Source: Actinacidiphila yanglinensis
Lineage (GTDB): Bacteria > Actinomycetota > Actinomycetes > Streptomycetales > Streptomycetaceae
Assembly: GCF_900107965.1 (NCBI RefSeq)
Contig: NZ_FNVU01000020.1
Coordinates: forward strand, 62,001 to 126,000
DNA: 64,000 nucleotides
Direction: 5' to 3'
Positions 33,609-42,504 of the stretch are shown piece by piece. A program made the translations under genes and the position numbers. The notes under the pieces are model-generated. The model searched no databases. It was not told the origin of the DNA and saw only the letters and a program-made list of their open reading frames with translations. Position 1 is the stretch's first letter. Each line of letters starts with the position of its first letter.

Positions 33609-33631
33609 TTCCATGCGTCCAATGCATGGAA
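33609..33631. promoter_or_regulatory. LysR-type operator between MFS and lysR
   Basis: TTCCATGC-N7-GCATGGAA: perfect 8-bp arms. ATGCAT/GCATGA half-sites continue to about 33660 (AGGCATGATTG, GTGCATGAG), as expected for recognition plus activation sites of a LysR regulator. Confidence 0.8.
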
Positions 33632-33681
33632 GAGGCATGATTGATCCACCAGTGCATGAGTGCAGGACACAGGGGAGTTCC

Positions 33682-34716
33682 GTGAGCGGTGACGAGGGGC
33701 GAGACGTGCCGCATACGCCGCCGGGCACAGTGGGTGGCGCGGGCGGTACGGGCGGCCCCGGGTCGGACCCCGCGTTCGGCGCGGCGCCGCCCGCCGTCGC
33801 CGAACTGTCCGCCGGCGCCTGGGCCGTGGTCCTCGCACCGCGGCTCGCCCAGTTCGCCGCCGTCGCCCGCGACGCGCACATGACCCGGGCCGCCGAACGG
33901 CTCGGCATGCCGCAGTCCACCCTCAGCCGGGCCATCGCCCGGCTGGAGGACGACCTCGGGGTCAGCCTCTTCGCCCGCCAGGGGCGCGCCCTGCGGCTGA
34001 CCCGCGCCGGGCTGGCGTTCCGGCAGGCCGCCGAGCGCGCCCTCGCCGAGGTCGAGCGCTCCGCCGAGGAGGTGCGGCTGGACGCGGACCCCGGCGGCGG
34101 CCGGGTCGCGTTCGGCTTCCTGCACACCCTCGGCTCCGAGACGGTCCCCGCGCTGCTGCGCGCCTTCCGCGCCTCCCACCCGCGCGTGCGGTTCCACCTC
34201 GTGCAGACCTACGGCGAGGCGATGCTCGAACGTCTCAGGGCCGGCACCCTCGACCTGTGCCTGACCTCGCCGCTGCCCGCCGAACACGGCCTCGTCGTAC
34301 GCCGGTTGGACGAGCAGCGGCTGCGGCTGGTGGTCCCGGCCGGGCACCGGCTGGGCAGCCGGCGGCGGGTGCGGCTCGCGGAGGCGGCGGCCGAGCCGTT
34401 CGTCACCCTGGAGGCGGGCTTCGGGCTGCGCCGGATCACCGACGCGCTGTGCGCCGAGGCCGGATTCTCTCCCCGGGTGGCCTTCGAGGGCGAGGAGGCG
34501 GAGACGCTGCGCGGGCTGGTCGCGGCCGGCCTCGGCGTGGCGCTGCTGCCACCGCCGGCGGTGCCCCGCCCCGGTGTCACCGAACTCGACATCATCGGGC
34601 AGCGTGCCGTGCGCGAGATCGGCGTGGCCTGGCTGGACGGGCAGCACGACACCGCGCCGGTCGCCGCGTTCAAATCGTTTCTGCTCGGCAGAAAGGGCGG
34701 ACTGCTGCCCCGGTGA
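33682..34716 (+). CDS. LysR-family transcriptional regulator
   Basis: 344 residues. A 45-residue Gly/Pro leader, HTH (about 55-115: LAQFAAVARDAHMTRAAERL, MPQSTLSRAIARLEDDLG) and a periplasmic-binding-fold effector domain (about 140-335: GFLHTLGSETVPALLRAFRA, LVAAGLGVALLPPPAVP). The GTG at 33682 is preceded by GGGGAG. It is divergent from the MFS exporter and should bind the inverted repeat at 33609-33631. Confidence 0.88.
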   Translation: MSGDEGRDVPHTPPGTVGGAGGTGGPGSDPAFGAAPPAVAELSAGAWAVVLAPRLAQFAAVARDAHMTRAAERLGMPQSTLSRAIARLEDDLGVSLFARQGRALRLTRAGLAFRQAAERALAEVERSAEEVRLDADPGGGRVAFGFLHTLGSETVPALLRAFRASHPRVRFHLVQTYGEAMLERLRAGTLDLCLTSPLPAEHGLVVRRLDEQRLRLVVPAGHRLGSRRRVRLAEAAAEPFVTLEAGFGLRRITDALCAEAGFSPRVAFEGEEAETLRGLVAAGLGVALLPPPAVPRPGVTELDIIGQRAVREIGVAWLDGQHDTAPVAAFKSFLLGRKGGLLPR

Positions 34717-35063
34717 TGCCGGCCGCCGCACGCCGGCCGATCTCCCGAGGGCACGGACGCCCCGTCCTTTTCTTCTGCGGATTATCCATCAATACCATCG
34801 GCTGGACTCTTTCGTCTCACCCGTTACAGGGGGACGGGTTCGGTCCGATGTTCGTTCGGATTCGGGTCGTGACGGGCGCTCGCGCTTCCCGCGGTAACCG
34901 CTCCGGGCTGCGGAAACCGTAGCCGCGGCGATGACCCGATCATGGCCCGAAGGAGGCCGTGCGGTTTTACCGGTACACCGAATTGCTTATTCTCATGGAA
35001 CACGGTGACTGATCATGAAATGTGGGCTATCGTCGCGCCAAGTCAGATTCCGGAGGCAAACCG
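34717..35063. other. Intergenic region upstream of a hypothetical gene
   Basis: 347 bases with lower GC than the neighbours (for example TTTTCTTCTGCGGATTATCC near 34768, AATTGCTTATTCTCATGG near 34981). No gene supported. The A/T-rich part probably holds the promoter of the gene at 35064; I could not place hexamers with confidence. Confidence 0.4.
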
Positions 35064-35726
35064 ATGACTGCCAATGACGCTGCGCCGACGCTCCCACGCC
35101 CGAGGGCCGACGCGTTCTACAAGCTGGCCGTAGGGGCCATCGAGAGTGAGCAGGACGCGCAGGCGGCCGCGAAGCGGATCGCCGAGGCGCACGAGAGCGA
35201 ACGCGGCGCGTGGGACGCGCGCTGGCGCGGCGCGCAGGCGGAGGCGTCCCAGATGTCCGCGGAACTGCGCCGCCGGGTGGAGATGCTCGGCCACGCGGCC
35301 AACGTCACCAGCCGTGAACTGGCCGCGGGTGCCGCGATGTCGGCGACCGTGGCGCACCAGGCGCAACTGCTGGGCCGGCTGCGCTCCGCGGCCCAGCAGT
35401 CGCTGGACGGCAGCATGTCCGCGGTCGACGTGCTCTCGATGCTGAGCGAGAGCGTCGCGACCCCGGACATCACCCCGATGGTGATCGGCTTCGTCTCCGA
35501 CGGCCGGTACCGCAGCGGCCGGTTCGTCTCCACGTCCGGCGACATCACCGTCGTCTATCCGTTCGTCGGCTTCTCGCTGACCGTGAAAGGCCCGGGAAAA
35601 GGCGCCGAGGTCGAGCCGACCTTCCTCGTCGAGGACCGGGCGCTGTGCCGCTCGGCGATCCAGATCGAGCGCGGCCTGATCCTCCAGGGCACGCTGGCGC
35701 CGATGACCGCCGCCGGCGCCCGTTAG
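35064..35726 (+). CDS. Hypothetical protein with N-terminal coiled coil
   Basis: 220 residues, not recognised. Residues about 15-120 are rich in Ala/Glu/Arg/Gln heptads (AQAAAKRIAEAHESERGAWD, ELRRRVEMLGHAANVTSREL) and probably form a helical coiled coil. Residues 125-215 look like a small beta-rich domain (TPDITPMVIGFVSDGRYRSG, FVSTSGDITVVYPFVGFSLT). No signal or membrane helix. GGAGG (35052-35056) marks the ATG. Nothing nearby suggests a function. Confidence 0.7.
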   Translation: MTANDAAPTLPRPRADAFYKLAVGAIESEQDAQAAAKRIAEAHESERGAWDARWRGAQAEASQMSAELRRRVEMLGHAANVTSRELAAGAAMSATVAHQAQLLGRLRSAAQQSLDGSMSAVDVLSMLSESVATPDITPMVIGFVSDGRYRSGRFVSTSGDITVVYPFVGFSLTVKGPGKGAEVEPTFLVEDRALCRSAIQIERGLILQGTLAPMTAAGAR

Positions 35727-35905
35727 CCGCACGCAGCTCGAGATCCCCCCACACAGGGCCGGACAGCGCCGGTCCCCCAGGTGAAGTCGCCCCGGCAGAG
35801 CGCCGGGGCACCTTCCTTTCTACTGATATGACATTCATCCTGCAATACGCCCGCGCGCCGTCCGGCCGCGTTCGCGCGGTGGCACGGGCGAAAAGGAGCG
35901 GTCGC

Positions 35906-36109
35906 GTGCGCGGAATCGGCAAGGCCATGAGCGGAAGAATTCCCCGGAATACCAGATCGACGGCGGGAGAGGTTTTCCTGGTCGGCATGGACCGGAAAGG
36001 CGTGGTGCGGATCAGCCGCAGCGTCGACGAACCCACACTCGGGCGATATCTGCGGGAAATCGCCGACGAGCTGACCGCGGGGCGCACCGGCGGGCGCAAA
36101 CCCCGCTGA
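35906..36109 (+). CDS. Small hypothetical protein
   Basis: 67 residues from GTG 35906, chosen because AAGGAG sits 7 nt upstream. An in-frame ATG at 35828 would add 26 basic residues but has no ribosome-binding site. The C-terminal half (TAGEVFLVGMDRKGVVRISR, SVDEPTLGRYLREIADELT) looks folded. Lower third-position GC than its neighbours. Function unknown. Confidence 0.5.
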   Translation: MRGIGKAMSGRIPRNTRSTAGEVFLVGMDRKGVVRISRSVDEPTLGRYLREIADELTAGRTGGRKPR

Positions 36110-36433
36110 CCCGCCTGTTCGTCCGCGGTGCGTACGCCCCGCCCGCGGTGTGCACGCCGGCGCGCGCCGCGGTCCTTTTCGGGCTCCCGTATCCGCGCGC
36201 ATTTCCGGCGGGACCGCGCCGGGCCATCCGGAGGCAAACCAGGGCCCGGCGCAGCCTGAGAGGGCACCCGAAAGCGCCCGTTCCCACGGGAAGCGTACTA
36301 GCGCGCCGCGAATTGTGCGGCTTTCCGGCGGGGAGACGGCTCCTGTGCTAAATGCCTCCGGTGGGAGAACGGCTCCTCGTCCGCGCGGCCGGCGGGCCGG
36401 CGGGCCGGCGGGCACCGGACCGCGGCGCGGCGC
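36110..36433. other. Convergent intergenic region
   Basis: 324 bases between the convergent small hypothetical gene and the GNAT gene. GC-rich with scattered A/T; no supported gene, promoter or strong hairpin seen. Confidence 0.4.
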
Positions 36434-37006
36434 CTACCGGGGTGCGGGCCGGGTATCCGCCGGCGTGAGCTCGATCCGCCAGTCGTTGCAGGTCATCGGG
36501 TGCCCCTTGGGGTACTCGAAGGCGACCTCGCCGAGCAGGGAGAAACCGGCACGGCGGCACACCGCGTTGGACGCCGGGTGCCCCACCGACGGATAGGCGT
36601 GCAGGTGAAGGCGGCTGCCGGTGGCGGCCGCCCTGGCGGTCACGGCCCGGGCCGCGGCCACCGCGATGCCGCGGCCCTGGTACTCGGGGAAGACCCCCCA
36701 CCCGGTCTCGTACACCTCCTCCTCGCGCCGGACGCGCCCCCAGAAGCCGATGCTGCCCACCACCTCGTCGTCCGGGCCCGCCACGACCACGAACATCCGG
36801 CCGCCGTCCCCGTCGAGCCGCAGGTAGCGCTCGTGGCGCACGCTCAGCTGCGCCTCGCTCTCGGGCCCGCCCAGGTGCGCGGTCATCTCCGGCGCGTTCG
36901 TGCGCCGCAGCACCCACAGGTCGTCCTCCGCCCACTCCCGCAACCGCACCGCCGCCGGTGCCGGAGCCGCCCCTGTCCCGCCCTCACTCGCCTGCTCGCC
37001 GCTCAT
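36434..37006 (-). CDS. GNAT-family acetyltransferase (RimJ/RimL-like)
   Basis: 190 residues. The GNAT core includes VGSIGFWGRVRREEEVYETG, acetyl-CoA loop VFPEYQGRGIAVAAARAVT (Q-G-R-G-I-A) and HPASNAVCRRAGFSLLGEVA. RimJ/RimL-type enzymes acetylate protein N-termini or small amines; the substrate here is unknown. The ATG at 37006 opens a 20-residue Glu/Gly/Ala leader. Confidence 0.85.
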   Translation of the reverse strand: MSGEQASEGGTGAAPAPAAVRLREWAEDDLWVLRRTNAPEMTAHLGGPESEAQLSVRHERYLRLDGDGGRMFVVVAGPDDEVVGSIGFWGRVRREEEVYETGWGVFPEYQGRGIAVAAARAVTARAAATGSRLHLHAYPSVGHPASNAVCRRAGFSLLGEVAFEYPKGHPMTCNDWRIELTPADTRPAPR

Positions 37007-37101
37007 GCCCGCACCGTACGCCGACCCACGGACAGTCCAGGTGCGGCCGGCCACGGGCCGGGCCCGCGGACCGGGAAGGAGGCCGGGCACGCCGGCGGGT
37101 C

Positions 37102-37152
37102 GGGCATGTCCGCGGGCCGGGCATGTCGGCGGGCCGGGCATGTCGGCGGCCT
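37102..37152. repeat. Triplicated 17-bp tandem repeat
   Basis: Three head-to-tail copies of GGGCATGTCSGCGGGCC (37102-37118, 37119-37135, 37136-37152; the last ends GGCCT). Lies in the divergent promoter region between the GNAT and DMT genes. It could be a multi-copy protein site or replication slippage. Confidence 0.75.
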
Positions 37153-37297
37153 CTGCCGCGGGTCGGCCCGGGTAACGTCCTGTCCTGCATGGTCCGCCGG
37201 TTCGGCGCTGCCGGTTCGGCGCCGCTTCGAGACCGGACGTCCGCCCGACCGGGGCGGAGGGACGGCTCAGTGACGCTGCGGGAGGTCCGCCCTGCTG

Positions 37298-38158
37298 GTG
37301 CTGTGTGTGCTCTTCGCGCTGCTCGGTGCCGCCAGCAACGCGGCCGGCACCGTCCTCCAACGCAAAGCCGCGCTGCGGGTGCCTGCCGAGGACGCGATGC
37401 GCTTCCGCCTGCTGGTGGACATGCTGCACCAGTCGGTGTGGCTGCTCGGCATCTGCGGCGTGATCGGCGCCGCGCTCTTCCAGGCGCTGGCCCTGGTCAC
37501 CGGTCCGCTCGCGCTCGCCCAGCCGGTGTTCGTGCTCGAACTGCCCTTCGCGCTGCTCATCGCCATGCCGGTGCTCCACCGCACGCTGCCCGCCAGCGGG
37601 TGGACCGCGGTGTGCTGCATGGTCCTCGGCCTGGCCGTCGCGCTGGGCTGCGCCGCGCCCGACGGCGGCACGGACCAGGCGTCGCTGGCCCGTTGGGTGC
37701 CCGCGGTCGCGGGGGTCGGCGGGCTGACGGTGGCCGCGGTCGCCCTCGCCCGGCACCGCCGCACCGGGGCGGGCCGCGCCGCGCTGCTCGGAGTCGGCGC
37801 CGCCGCGGCCAACGCGCTGACCGCCGCCCTGATGAAGTCCGCGGCCAACACCTTCTCCGACGACGGCTTCGGCGCGTTCCTGAGGGCGTGGCAGACCTAC
37901 GGGTTCGCGCTGTGCGGGATCACCGCGGTCTTCCTGCTGGAGAACTCCCTCCAGTCCGGGCCCATCGCCGCCTCGCAGCCCGCCCTGACGCTGGGGGACG
38001 CGGCCCTCAGCCTGGTGCTCGGCCTGACCGTCTACGCCGAGCACATCCGCACCGGGTGGTGGATCGTGCCCGAACTCGTCGGCGTCGCCATGGTCGTGGC
38101 CGGCACCGTCTACCTGTCCCAGGCGGTCGCGCTGACCCGGGAGCTCAGCACGAAATAG
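37298..38158 (+). CDS. DMT-superfamily membrane transporter
   Basis: 286 residues, 9-10 helices in two EamA-like halves (LFALLGAASNAAGTVLQRKA; LLGVGAAAANALTAALMKSA). This actinobacterial DMT subgroup (NIPA-like, with VLQRKAAL) is of unknown substrate. GTG 37298 is used; GGGAGG at 37280-37285 is 12 nt upstream, so the true start could be a CTG at 37292 or 37295. Ends with TRELSTK. Confidence 0.8.
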   Translation: MLCVLFALLGAASNAAGTVLQRKAALRVPAEDAMRFRLLVDMLHQSVWLLGICGVIGAALFQALALVTGPLALAQPVFVLELPFALLIAMPVLHRTLPASGWTAVCCMVLGLAVALGCAAPDGGTDQASLARWVPAVAGVGGLTVAAVALARHRRTGAGRAALLGVGAAAANALTAALMKSAANTFSDDGFGAFLRAWQTYGFALCGITAVFLLENSLQSGPIAASQPALTLGDAALSLVLGLTVYAEHIRTGWWIVPELVGVAMVVAGTVYLSQAVALTRELSTK

Positions 38159-38297
38159 CGGGCGCGGCCGGGCCCCGTGGCCGTCCGGGCGCGCCCGCGG
38201 GACGCGCATCGCCGCAGTGCAGCGGGGTGCCGCGGGGTGCGGCGGACGCGGCCCGTGGGATGCTGGGCGTTGAGAGAACAGCCGAGGGAACACGACA

Positions 38298-40676
38298 GTG
38301 GCGATGGAACGGGCACGTAGGGCACTCAGCGAGCTCTGGGACCGCTACTCCGCCTCCGACCCGGGGCTGCTGCGGCTGATGGCCGGGCTGCGCACGGTCG
38401 GCTCGATCGGCCTGGCCCTGGCGGTGCTCGCCGCGATGGGCACGGCGGTGCCCCAACTCGTGGGCGGCGCCCTCGCCGCGATGGTGTCGACGTTCGCGGT
38501 CCGCGACAAGCGCGTCGCGGACCAGGCCATCACCCTCGCCCTCGGGTGGCCCGCCGCCCTCGCCTCCGTGTCGCTGGGCGCGCTGCTCAACGCGCACGTC
38601 GTCATCGGTGACACCTTCTTCGTACTGCTGATCTTCGCCGCCGCCTACGTGCGCCGCTTCGGCGACCGCTACACCGCGATCGGCCTGATCAGCTTCCAGG
38701 TGTACTTCCTGTCGCTGTTCGTGCACGCCACACCGTCGATCCTGCCGCACCTCTGGCTCGCCCTGACGATCGCGTTCGCCTCCAGCGCGCTGAGCCGTTT
38801 CGCGGTCGTGCCCGAGACCCCCGAACGGACCCTGCGCCGGCTGCGGCAGGCGTTCCGGGCCCGTACCGCGCAACTCATCGCCACCCAGCGCGAGGTGCTG
38901 GAGGTCGCGCCTGACCACCTCGACGCCACCGTCGCCGACCTGCGCAAGGACATCGCCCGGCTGCACGAGACCGCCCTGATGATCCAGGCCCGCCTGGAGG
39001 ACGGCACCGCCGACCCGGCCACCGCGAACCAGCTGCAACGCCGCGTGGTGGACGCGGAGATCGCCGCGGAGCGCCTCGGCATCCTGCTGCTCAACACCCG
39101 CGCCAAGGGGCACGCCGACACCCTCACCCTCCACCTGCCCAACGCCCCGCTGCCGGCCCCGGTCCGCGTCCTGGGCGACGAGGACGACGCCGTCCGCACC
39201 CTGCGCAAGGAGATGCGCGCCCTCCAGGTGCTCGTGGCCCGCCTGTCCGAGAACGACCTCGGCACCGGCGTCACCCGGCTGCGCAACCGCCTGCTGTCCT
39301 ACCGCGACGACGCGAACCTGCCGCGCGCCACCCCCGCCGTCCAGGACGCGTTCCGCGGCATCGGCGAGGCCGCCCGCGCCGTCCTCGGCCTGCGCATGGC
39401 CCTCGACGGGCCCGGCGACGAATCGGACGACGCCCCGGAGACCGTCCGGTCCCGCGAGGAGTTCGAGGCCGAGGACCTGGCGCTGGCCGACGAGGCGGCC
39501 CCCGCCGAACGCACCGGCCTGGACCGCCCGACCACGCGCGCCGCCTTCCAGGTGGCCGCCGGATCGGCGCTGGCCGTCGTCGGCGGCGAGTTCCTGTCCT
39601 CGCAGCGCTGGTACTGGGCGGTCCTGACCTGCTGGGTGGTGTTCCTCAACACCTCCTCCACCGCCGAGATCCTGGTCAAGGGCTACCGGCGGCTGATCGG
39701 CACCATCTGCGGCGTGGTCGCCGGCGTCCTGCTCGCCGGCGCGGTCGGCCCGCACACCTGGACCGCGTTCGCGCTGGTCCTCGTCTTCATCTTCGCCATG
39801 TTCTTCACCGCGCCGATCTCCTACGCGCTGATGTCGTTCTTCGTCACCGCCATGCTCGGGCTGCTCTACACCCTCCTGCACACCTACAGCCTGCACGTGC
39901 TGGTGCTGCGCATCGAGGAGACCGCGCTCGGCGCCGCCTGCGGGTTCATCGCCGCCGTCCTGATCCTGCCGGTCCGCACCGACGAACACACCGACGCCCA
40001 ACTCGTCACCGTCCTCACGCGGTTGCGCGACGTGTCGGTGGCCGCGGTCGACCAGCTCGGCGGCGGCGCGGCCGTCGACCTGGTCGACATGGCCCGCGAC
40101 CTCGACACCGCCCTCGACGCCCTGCGCCGCTCCACCAGCCCGCTCGTCTACCCCATCACCCCGCTCCGGGTCCGCCGCCGGACCGCGCGGTACCTCGTCG
40201 CCCTGCTGGAGACCTGCGCCTACCAGGCCCGTTCGCTGGCGGCCACCGCCGAACTCGTCCCCTACAGCCGGAGCGTCGCCGCCGACCCGCGGCTGACCGC
40301 GGTCGGCCCGCGCATCGCGCACAACATCGACGCGCTCATCAGCCGCGTCGAGGCGGAGGAGCCGGCCAAGGAGCGGGAGATGCTGCGGGCGCGGGGCGAC
40401 CGGCCCCGCGAGGAGGAAGAGGGCGCGGGAGCCCCGGCTGGCCTGCCCGAGGTGCGCTCCGGGCCGAGCATCGCGTCCATGCTGGAGGGGTCCGGCGACG
40501 GCAAACTGCGCTCCGGCACCGTCACCTTCCGTGTCCTGCGTCACCTGCAACGCCTCGACGAGGGCGTGACCGCGCTGGCCCGGCCGCTGAAGGTGCCCAT
40601 CGCGGACGACCGGACGAACCCGCGCGCGGCCGGCGGGGGCGGCGCGGCGCCGGCCCCGGCGCGGCCCGCCGGGTGA
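38298..40676 (+). CDS. FUSC-family inner-membrane protein (aromatic acid exporter-like)
   Basis: 792 residues: two hydrophobic blocks (about 25-170 and 410-560), each with five or six helices, separated and followed by Arg/Ala-rich helical cytoplasmic regions. The second block has QVAAGSALAVVGGEFLSSQRWYWAVLTCWV (read as two adjoining segments), the fusaric-acid-resistance/YccS signature. Family members export aromatic acids or related toxic compounds. GTG 38298 is preceded by GAGGGA. The C-terminal 60 residues are disordered (Gly/Ala/Pro). Confidence 0.85.
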   Translation: MAMERARRALSELWDRYSASDPGLLRLMAGLRTVGSIGLALAVLAAMGTAVPQLVGGALAAMVSTFAVRDKRVADQAITLALGWPAALASVSLGALLNAHVVIGDTFFVLLIFAAAYVRRFGDRYTAIGLISFQVYFLSLFVHATPSILPHLWLALTIAFASSALSRFAVVPETPERTLRRLRQAFRARTAQLIATQREVLEVAPDHLDATVADLRKDIARLHETALMIQARLEDGTADPATANQLQRRVVDAEIAAERLGILLLNTRAKGHADTLTLHLPNAPLPAPVRVLGDEDDAVRTLRKEMRALQVLVARLSENDLGTGVTRLRNRLLSYRDDANLPRATPAVQDAFRGIGEAARAVLGLRMALDGPGDESDDAPETVRSREEFEAEDLALADEAAPAERTGLDRPTTRAAFQVAAGSALAVVGGEFLSSQRWYWAVLTCWVVFLNTSSTAEILVKGYRRLIGTICGVVAGVLLAGAVGPHTWTAFALVLVFIFAMFFTAPISYALMSFFVTAMLGLLYTLLHTYSLHVLVLRIEETALGAACGFIAAVLILPVRTDEHTDAQLVTVLTRLRDVSVAAVDQLGGGAAVDLVDMARDLDTALDALRRSTSPLVYPITPLRVRRRTARYLVALLETCAYQARSLAATAELVPYSRSVAADPRLTAVGPRIAHNIDALISRVEAEEPAKEREMLRARGDRPREEEEGAGAPAGLPEVRSGPSIASMLEGSGDGKLRSGTVTFRVLRHLQRLDEGVTALARPLKVPIADDRTNPRAAGGGGAAPAPARPAG

Positions 40677-40704
40677 GGCGGCCCGGCCCAGGCGGCGCAT
40701 ACGG

Positions 40705-41232
40705 CTAGCGCGAGGCGGGGCGTTCCGGGTGCTCCGGCGTCTCCAGCCGGTGCAGCCGGACCGCGGACAGCGTCCCGCCGTCCGCCTCGGCCGTCATGTA
40801 CGTGCGGTACGGCTCGCGCCTCCGATCGGTGGGCGAGCCCGGGTTGAGCAGCCGCAGCCCACCCGCGGCCATCGAGTCCCACGGGATGTGGCTGTGCCCG
40901 AACACCAGCACGTCGGTGTCCGGGAACCGTCGCGCGCACCGCTCCTCGCGGCCCTGCGCGGCTCCCGTCTCGTGCACCACCGCGAACCGGACGCCGCCCA
41001 GCCGGACCCGCGCCACCTCCGGCAGCCGTGCGCGCAGCCCGGGGCCGTCGTTGTTCCCGTACACCGCGACCAGCCGCCGGGACCGCGCCTCCAGCAGGTC
41101 CAGCGTCGCCTCGTCCACCCAGTCGCCCGCGTGCACGACGACGTCCGCCGCGTCGATCGCGGCGAGCAGCGCGGCGGGCAACTCCCTTGCCCGCTTGGGC
41201 ACGTGGGTGTCGGTGGTCAGCAACAGGCGCAT
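40705..41232 (-). CDS. Metallophosphoesterase, YfcE/MJ0936-type
   Basis: 175 residues with all calcineurin-like motifs: TTDTHVPK (Asp, His), VVHAGDWVD, YGNNDG, VVHETG, VFGHSHIPW. YfcE-type enzymes are cytosolic Mn-dependent phosphodiesterases with uncertain natural substrates. It converges on the FUSC gene with 28 bp between stops. Confidence 0.88.
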   Translation of the reverse strand: MRLLLTTDTHVPKRARELPAALLAAIDAADVVVHAGDWVDEATLDLLEARSRRLVAVYGNNDGPGLRARLPEVARVRLGGVRFAVVHETGAAQGREERCARRFPDTDVLVFGHSHIPWDSMAAGGLRLLNPGSPTDRRREPYRTYMTAEADGGTLSAVRLHRLETPEHPERPASR

Positions 41233-41275
41233 GGTGCGGGTGCCCTTCGGGGGTGGGAGGGATGGGCCGGGGCGG

Positions 41276-42139
41276 TCAGGGCCGGGGGAGAGGTATGACC
41301 ATGTCCTCCTCGGCCGCGACGACGTCCAGGTCCGCTGCCCCGGACTCCGCGGCGCCGGCCCGGGCGCGCGCGACCCACGCGGCACGGTCGCCGCCGGGCC
41401 AGAAGTGCGTCAGCAGCAGCCGGCGCGCACCGCAACGGGCCGCCCACCTGCCCGCGTCGGCGGCGCCGAGCAACTCGGGCTGCGGCGGCGGGCCGTCGTA
41501 GCGCCGGTCGCCGCCGTCCCCGCCGGTGCCCGCGCCGCCGGTGCCGCCGTCCGGATCTGGGCCGTCGGGCAGGACGGTCGCGCCCGCGACCAGGAGGTCG
41601 GCGCCCGCGGCGAGTTCGGCCAGCGCGGGCGCGGGCCCCGCGTCGCCGGTGTAGGCGAGCACCAGGCCGGGAGCCGTGAGCCGCACACCGCTGTGCGGCA
41701 CATGGTGGGGAAGCGCGGTGCCCGTCAGGAGGAAGGGGCCCACCGGGTACCGCCCGGGCAGCTCGTGCACGGCGAACACCTCCCGCAGGTCCTCGCTCGG
41801 CTCCATCGCCTGTACCCGCTCGACCACTTCGGGCGGGCAGTACAACGGCACCGGTTGCGCCGGGCCCCGCGCCGCCCCGCCCGCGAGCCGGTCGGCGGCG
41901 AAGTAGCGCGCCCGTGACAGCGCGCTCAGGTCCGCGCAGTGGTCGGGGTGCGCGTGGGTGACGACGACCGCGTCGACCCGTCCCGCCTCGCCGTCGCAGT
42001 ACCGCAGCAGCCGCGGGAACGTCGCGTAGCCGAGGTCGAGAACCAGCCGGAATCCGTCGTACTCCACCAGGAACCCGCTCCCGGCCCGCCCCGCCTCGGG
42101 CCAGCCCCCGCACGTTCCCAGCACCGTCAGCCGCCGCAC
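41276..42139 (-). CDS. MBL-fold metal-dependent hydrolase
   Basis: 287 residues. LGTCGGWP near the N-terminus and the metal motif VVTHAHPDHCADL identify a metallo-beta-lactamase-fold hydrolase of the RNase Z/phosphodiesterase-like group; PHHVPHSGVRL and LLLTHFWPG give further ligands. An extra Gly/Asp-rich loop (about residues 205-225: DGGTGGAGTGGDGGDRRYDG) interrupts the fold near the end. The GTG at 42139 fits family length. Substrate unknown. Confidence 0.82.
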   Translation of the reverse strand: MRRLTVLGTCGGWPEAGRAGSGFLVEYDGFRLVLDLGYATFPRLLRYCDGEAGRVDAVVVTHAHPDHCADLSALSRARYFAADRLAGGAARGPAQPVPLYCPPEVVERVQAMEPSEDLREVFAVHELPGRYPVGPFLLTGTALPHHVPHSGVRLTAPGLVLAYTGDAGPAPALAELAAGADLLVAGATVLPDGPDPDGGTGGAGTGGDGGDRRYDGPPPQPELLGAADAGRWAARCGARRLLLTHFWPGGDRAAWVARARAGAAESGAADLDVVAAEEDMVIPLPRP

Positions 42140-42504
42140 CCTGCTGATCGTGCCACACGGCGCGCGGGAGGCGGGCGGACCCGCGGCGCGTCTCCGCACG
42201 GGCGCCGTGGCGTGTGCCGTACGTCACATTCCCGCAGGTCCGGTGCCATGCGGCGGTGCGCCCGGACCGCCGCCGGGTTCCGCCGAACGGGTGGCTCCGC
42301 CGCGCACCCGCCAACCGCCCTACGGCCCGGTAATAACGGGCTCGGGGCCGCATCGCGCCCCCCTCGCCGGAGCTCCCCGAGCCCGCCTCCGATGGCGCGC
42401 GGAAGCGCGCGGGGTTGTCATGAATCGAAACGTGCGCCCCCTTCGAGCGCACAGTGACCGACAGGGTGTTGCTCACCCTTGGAGTTCGGCAAGGGAGCCG
42501 TGCC
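42140..42504. other. Divergent intergenic region, MBL hydrolase / membrane protein
   Basis: 365 bases, no supported gene. Contains an inverted repeat CGGGCTCGGGG (42337-42347) with CCCCGAGCCCG (42375-42385), 11-bp arms, and an A/T-richer patch (GTAATAACGGG, 42330-42340). Promoters could not be placed reliably. Confidence 0.4.

Noticed and set aside
38145..40700. 851-codon open frame antisense to the FUSC gene
   Set aside because: Low-complexity Arg/Gly/Gln shadow without start signal; the plus strand has clear membrane blocks.
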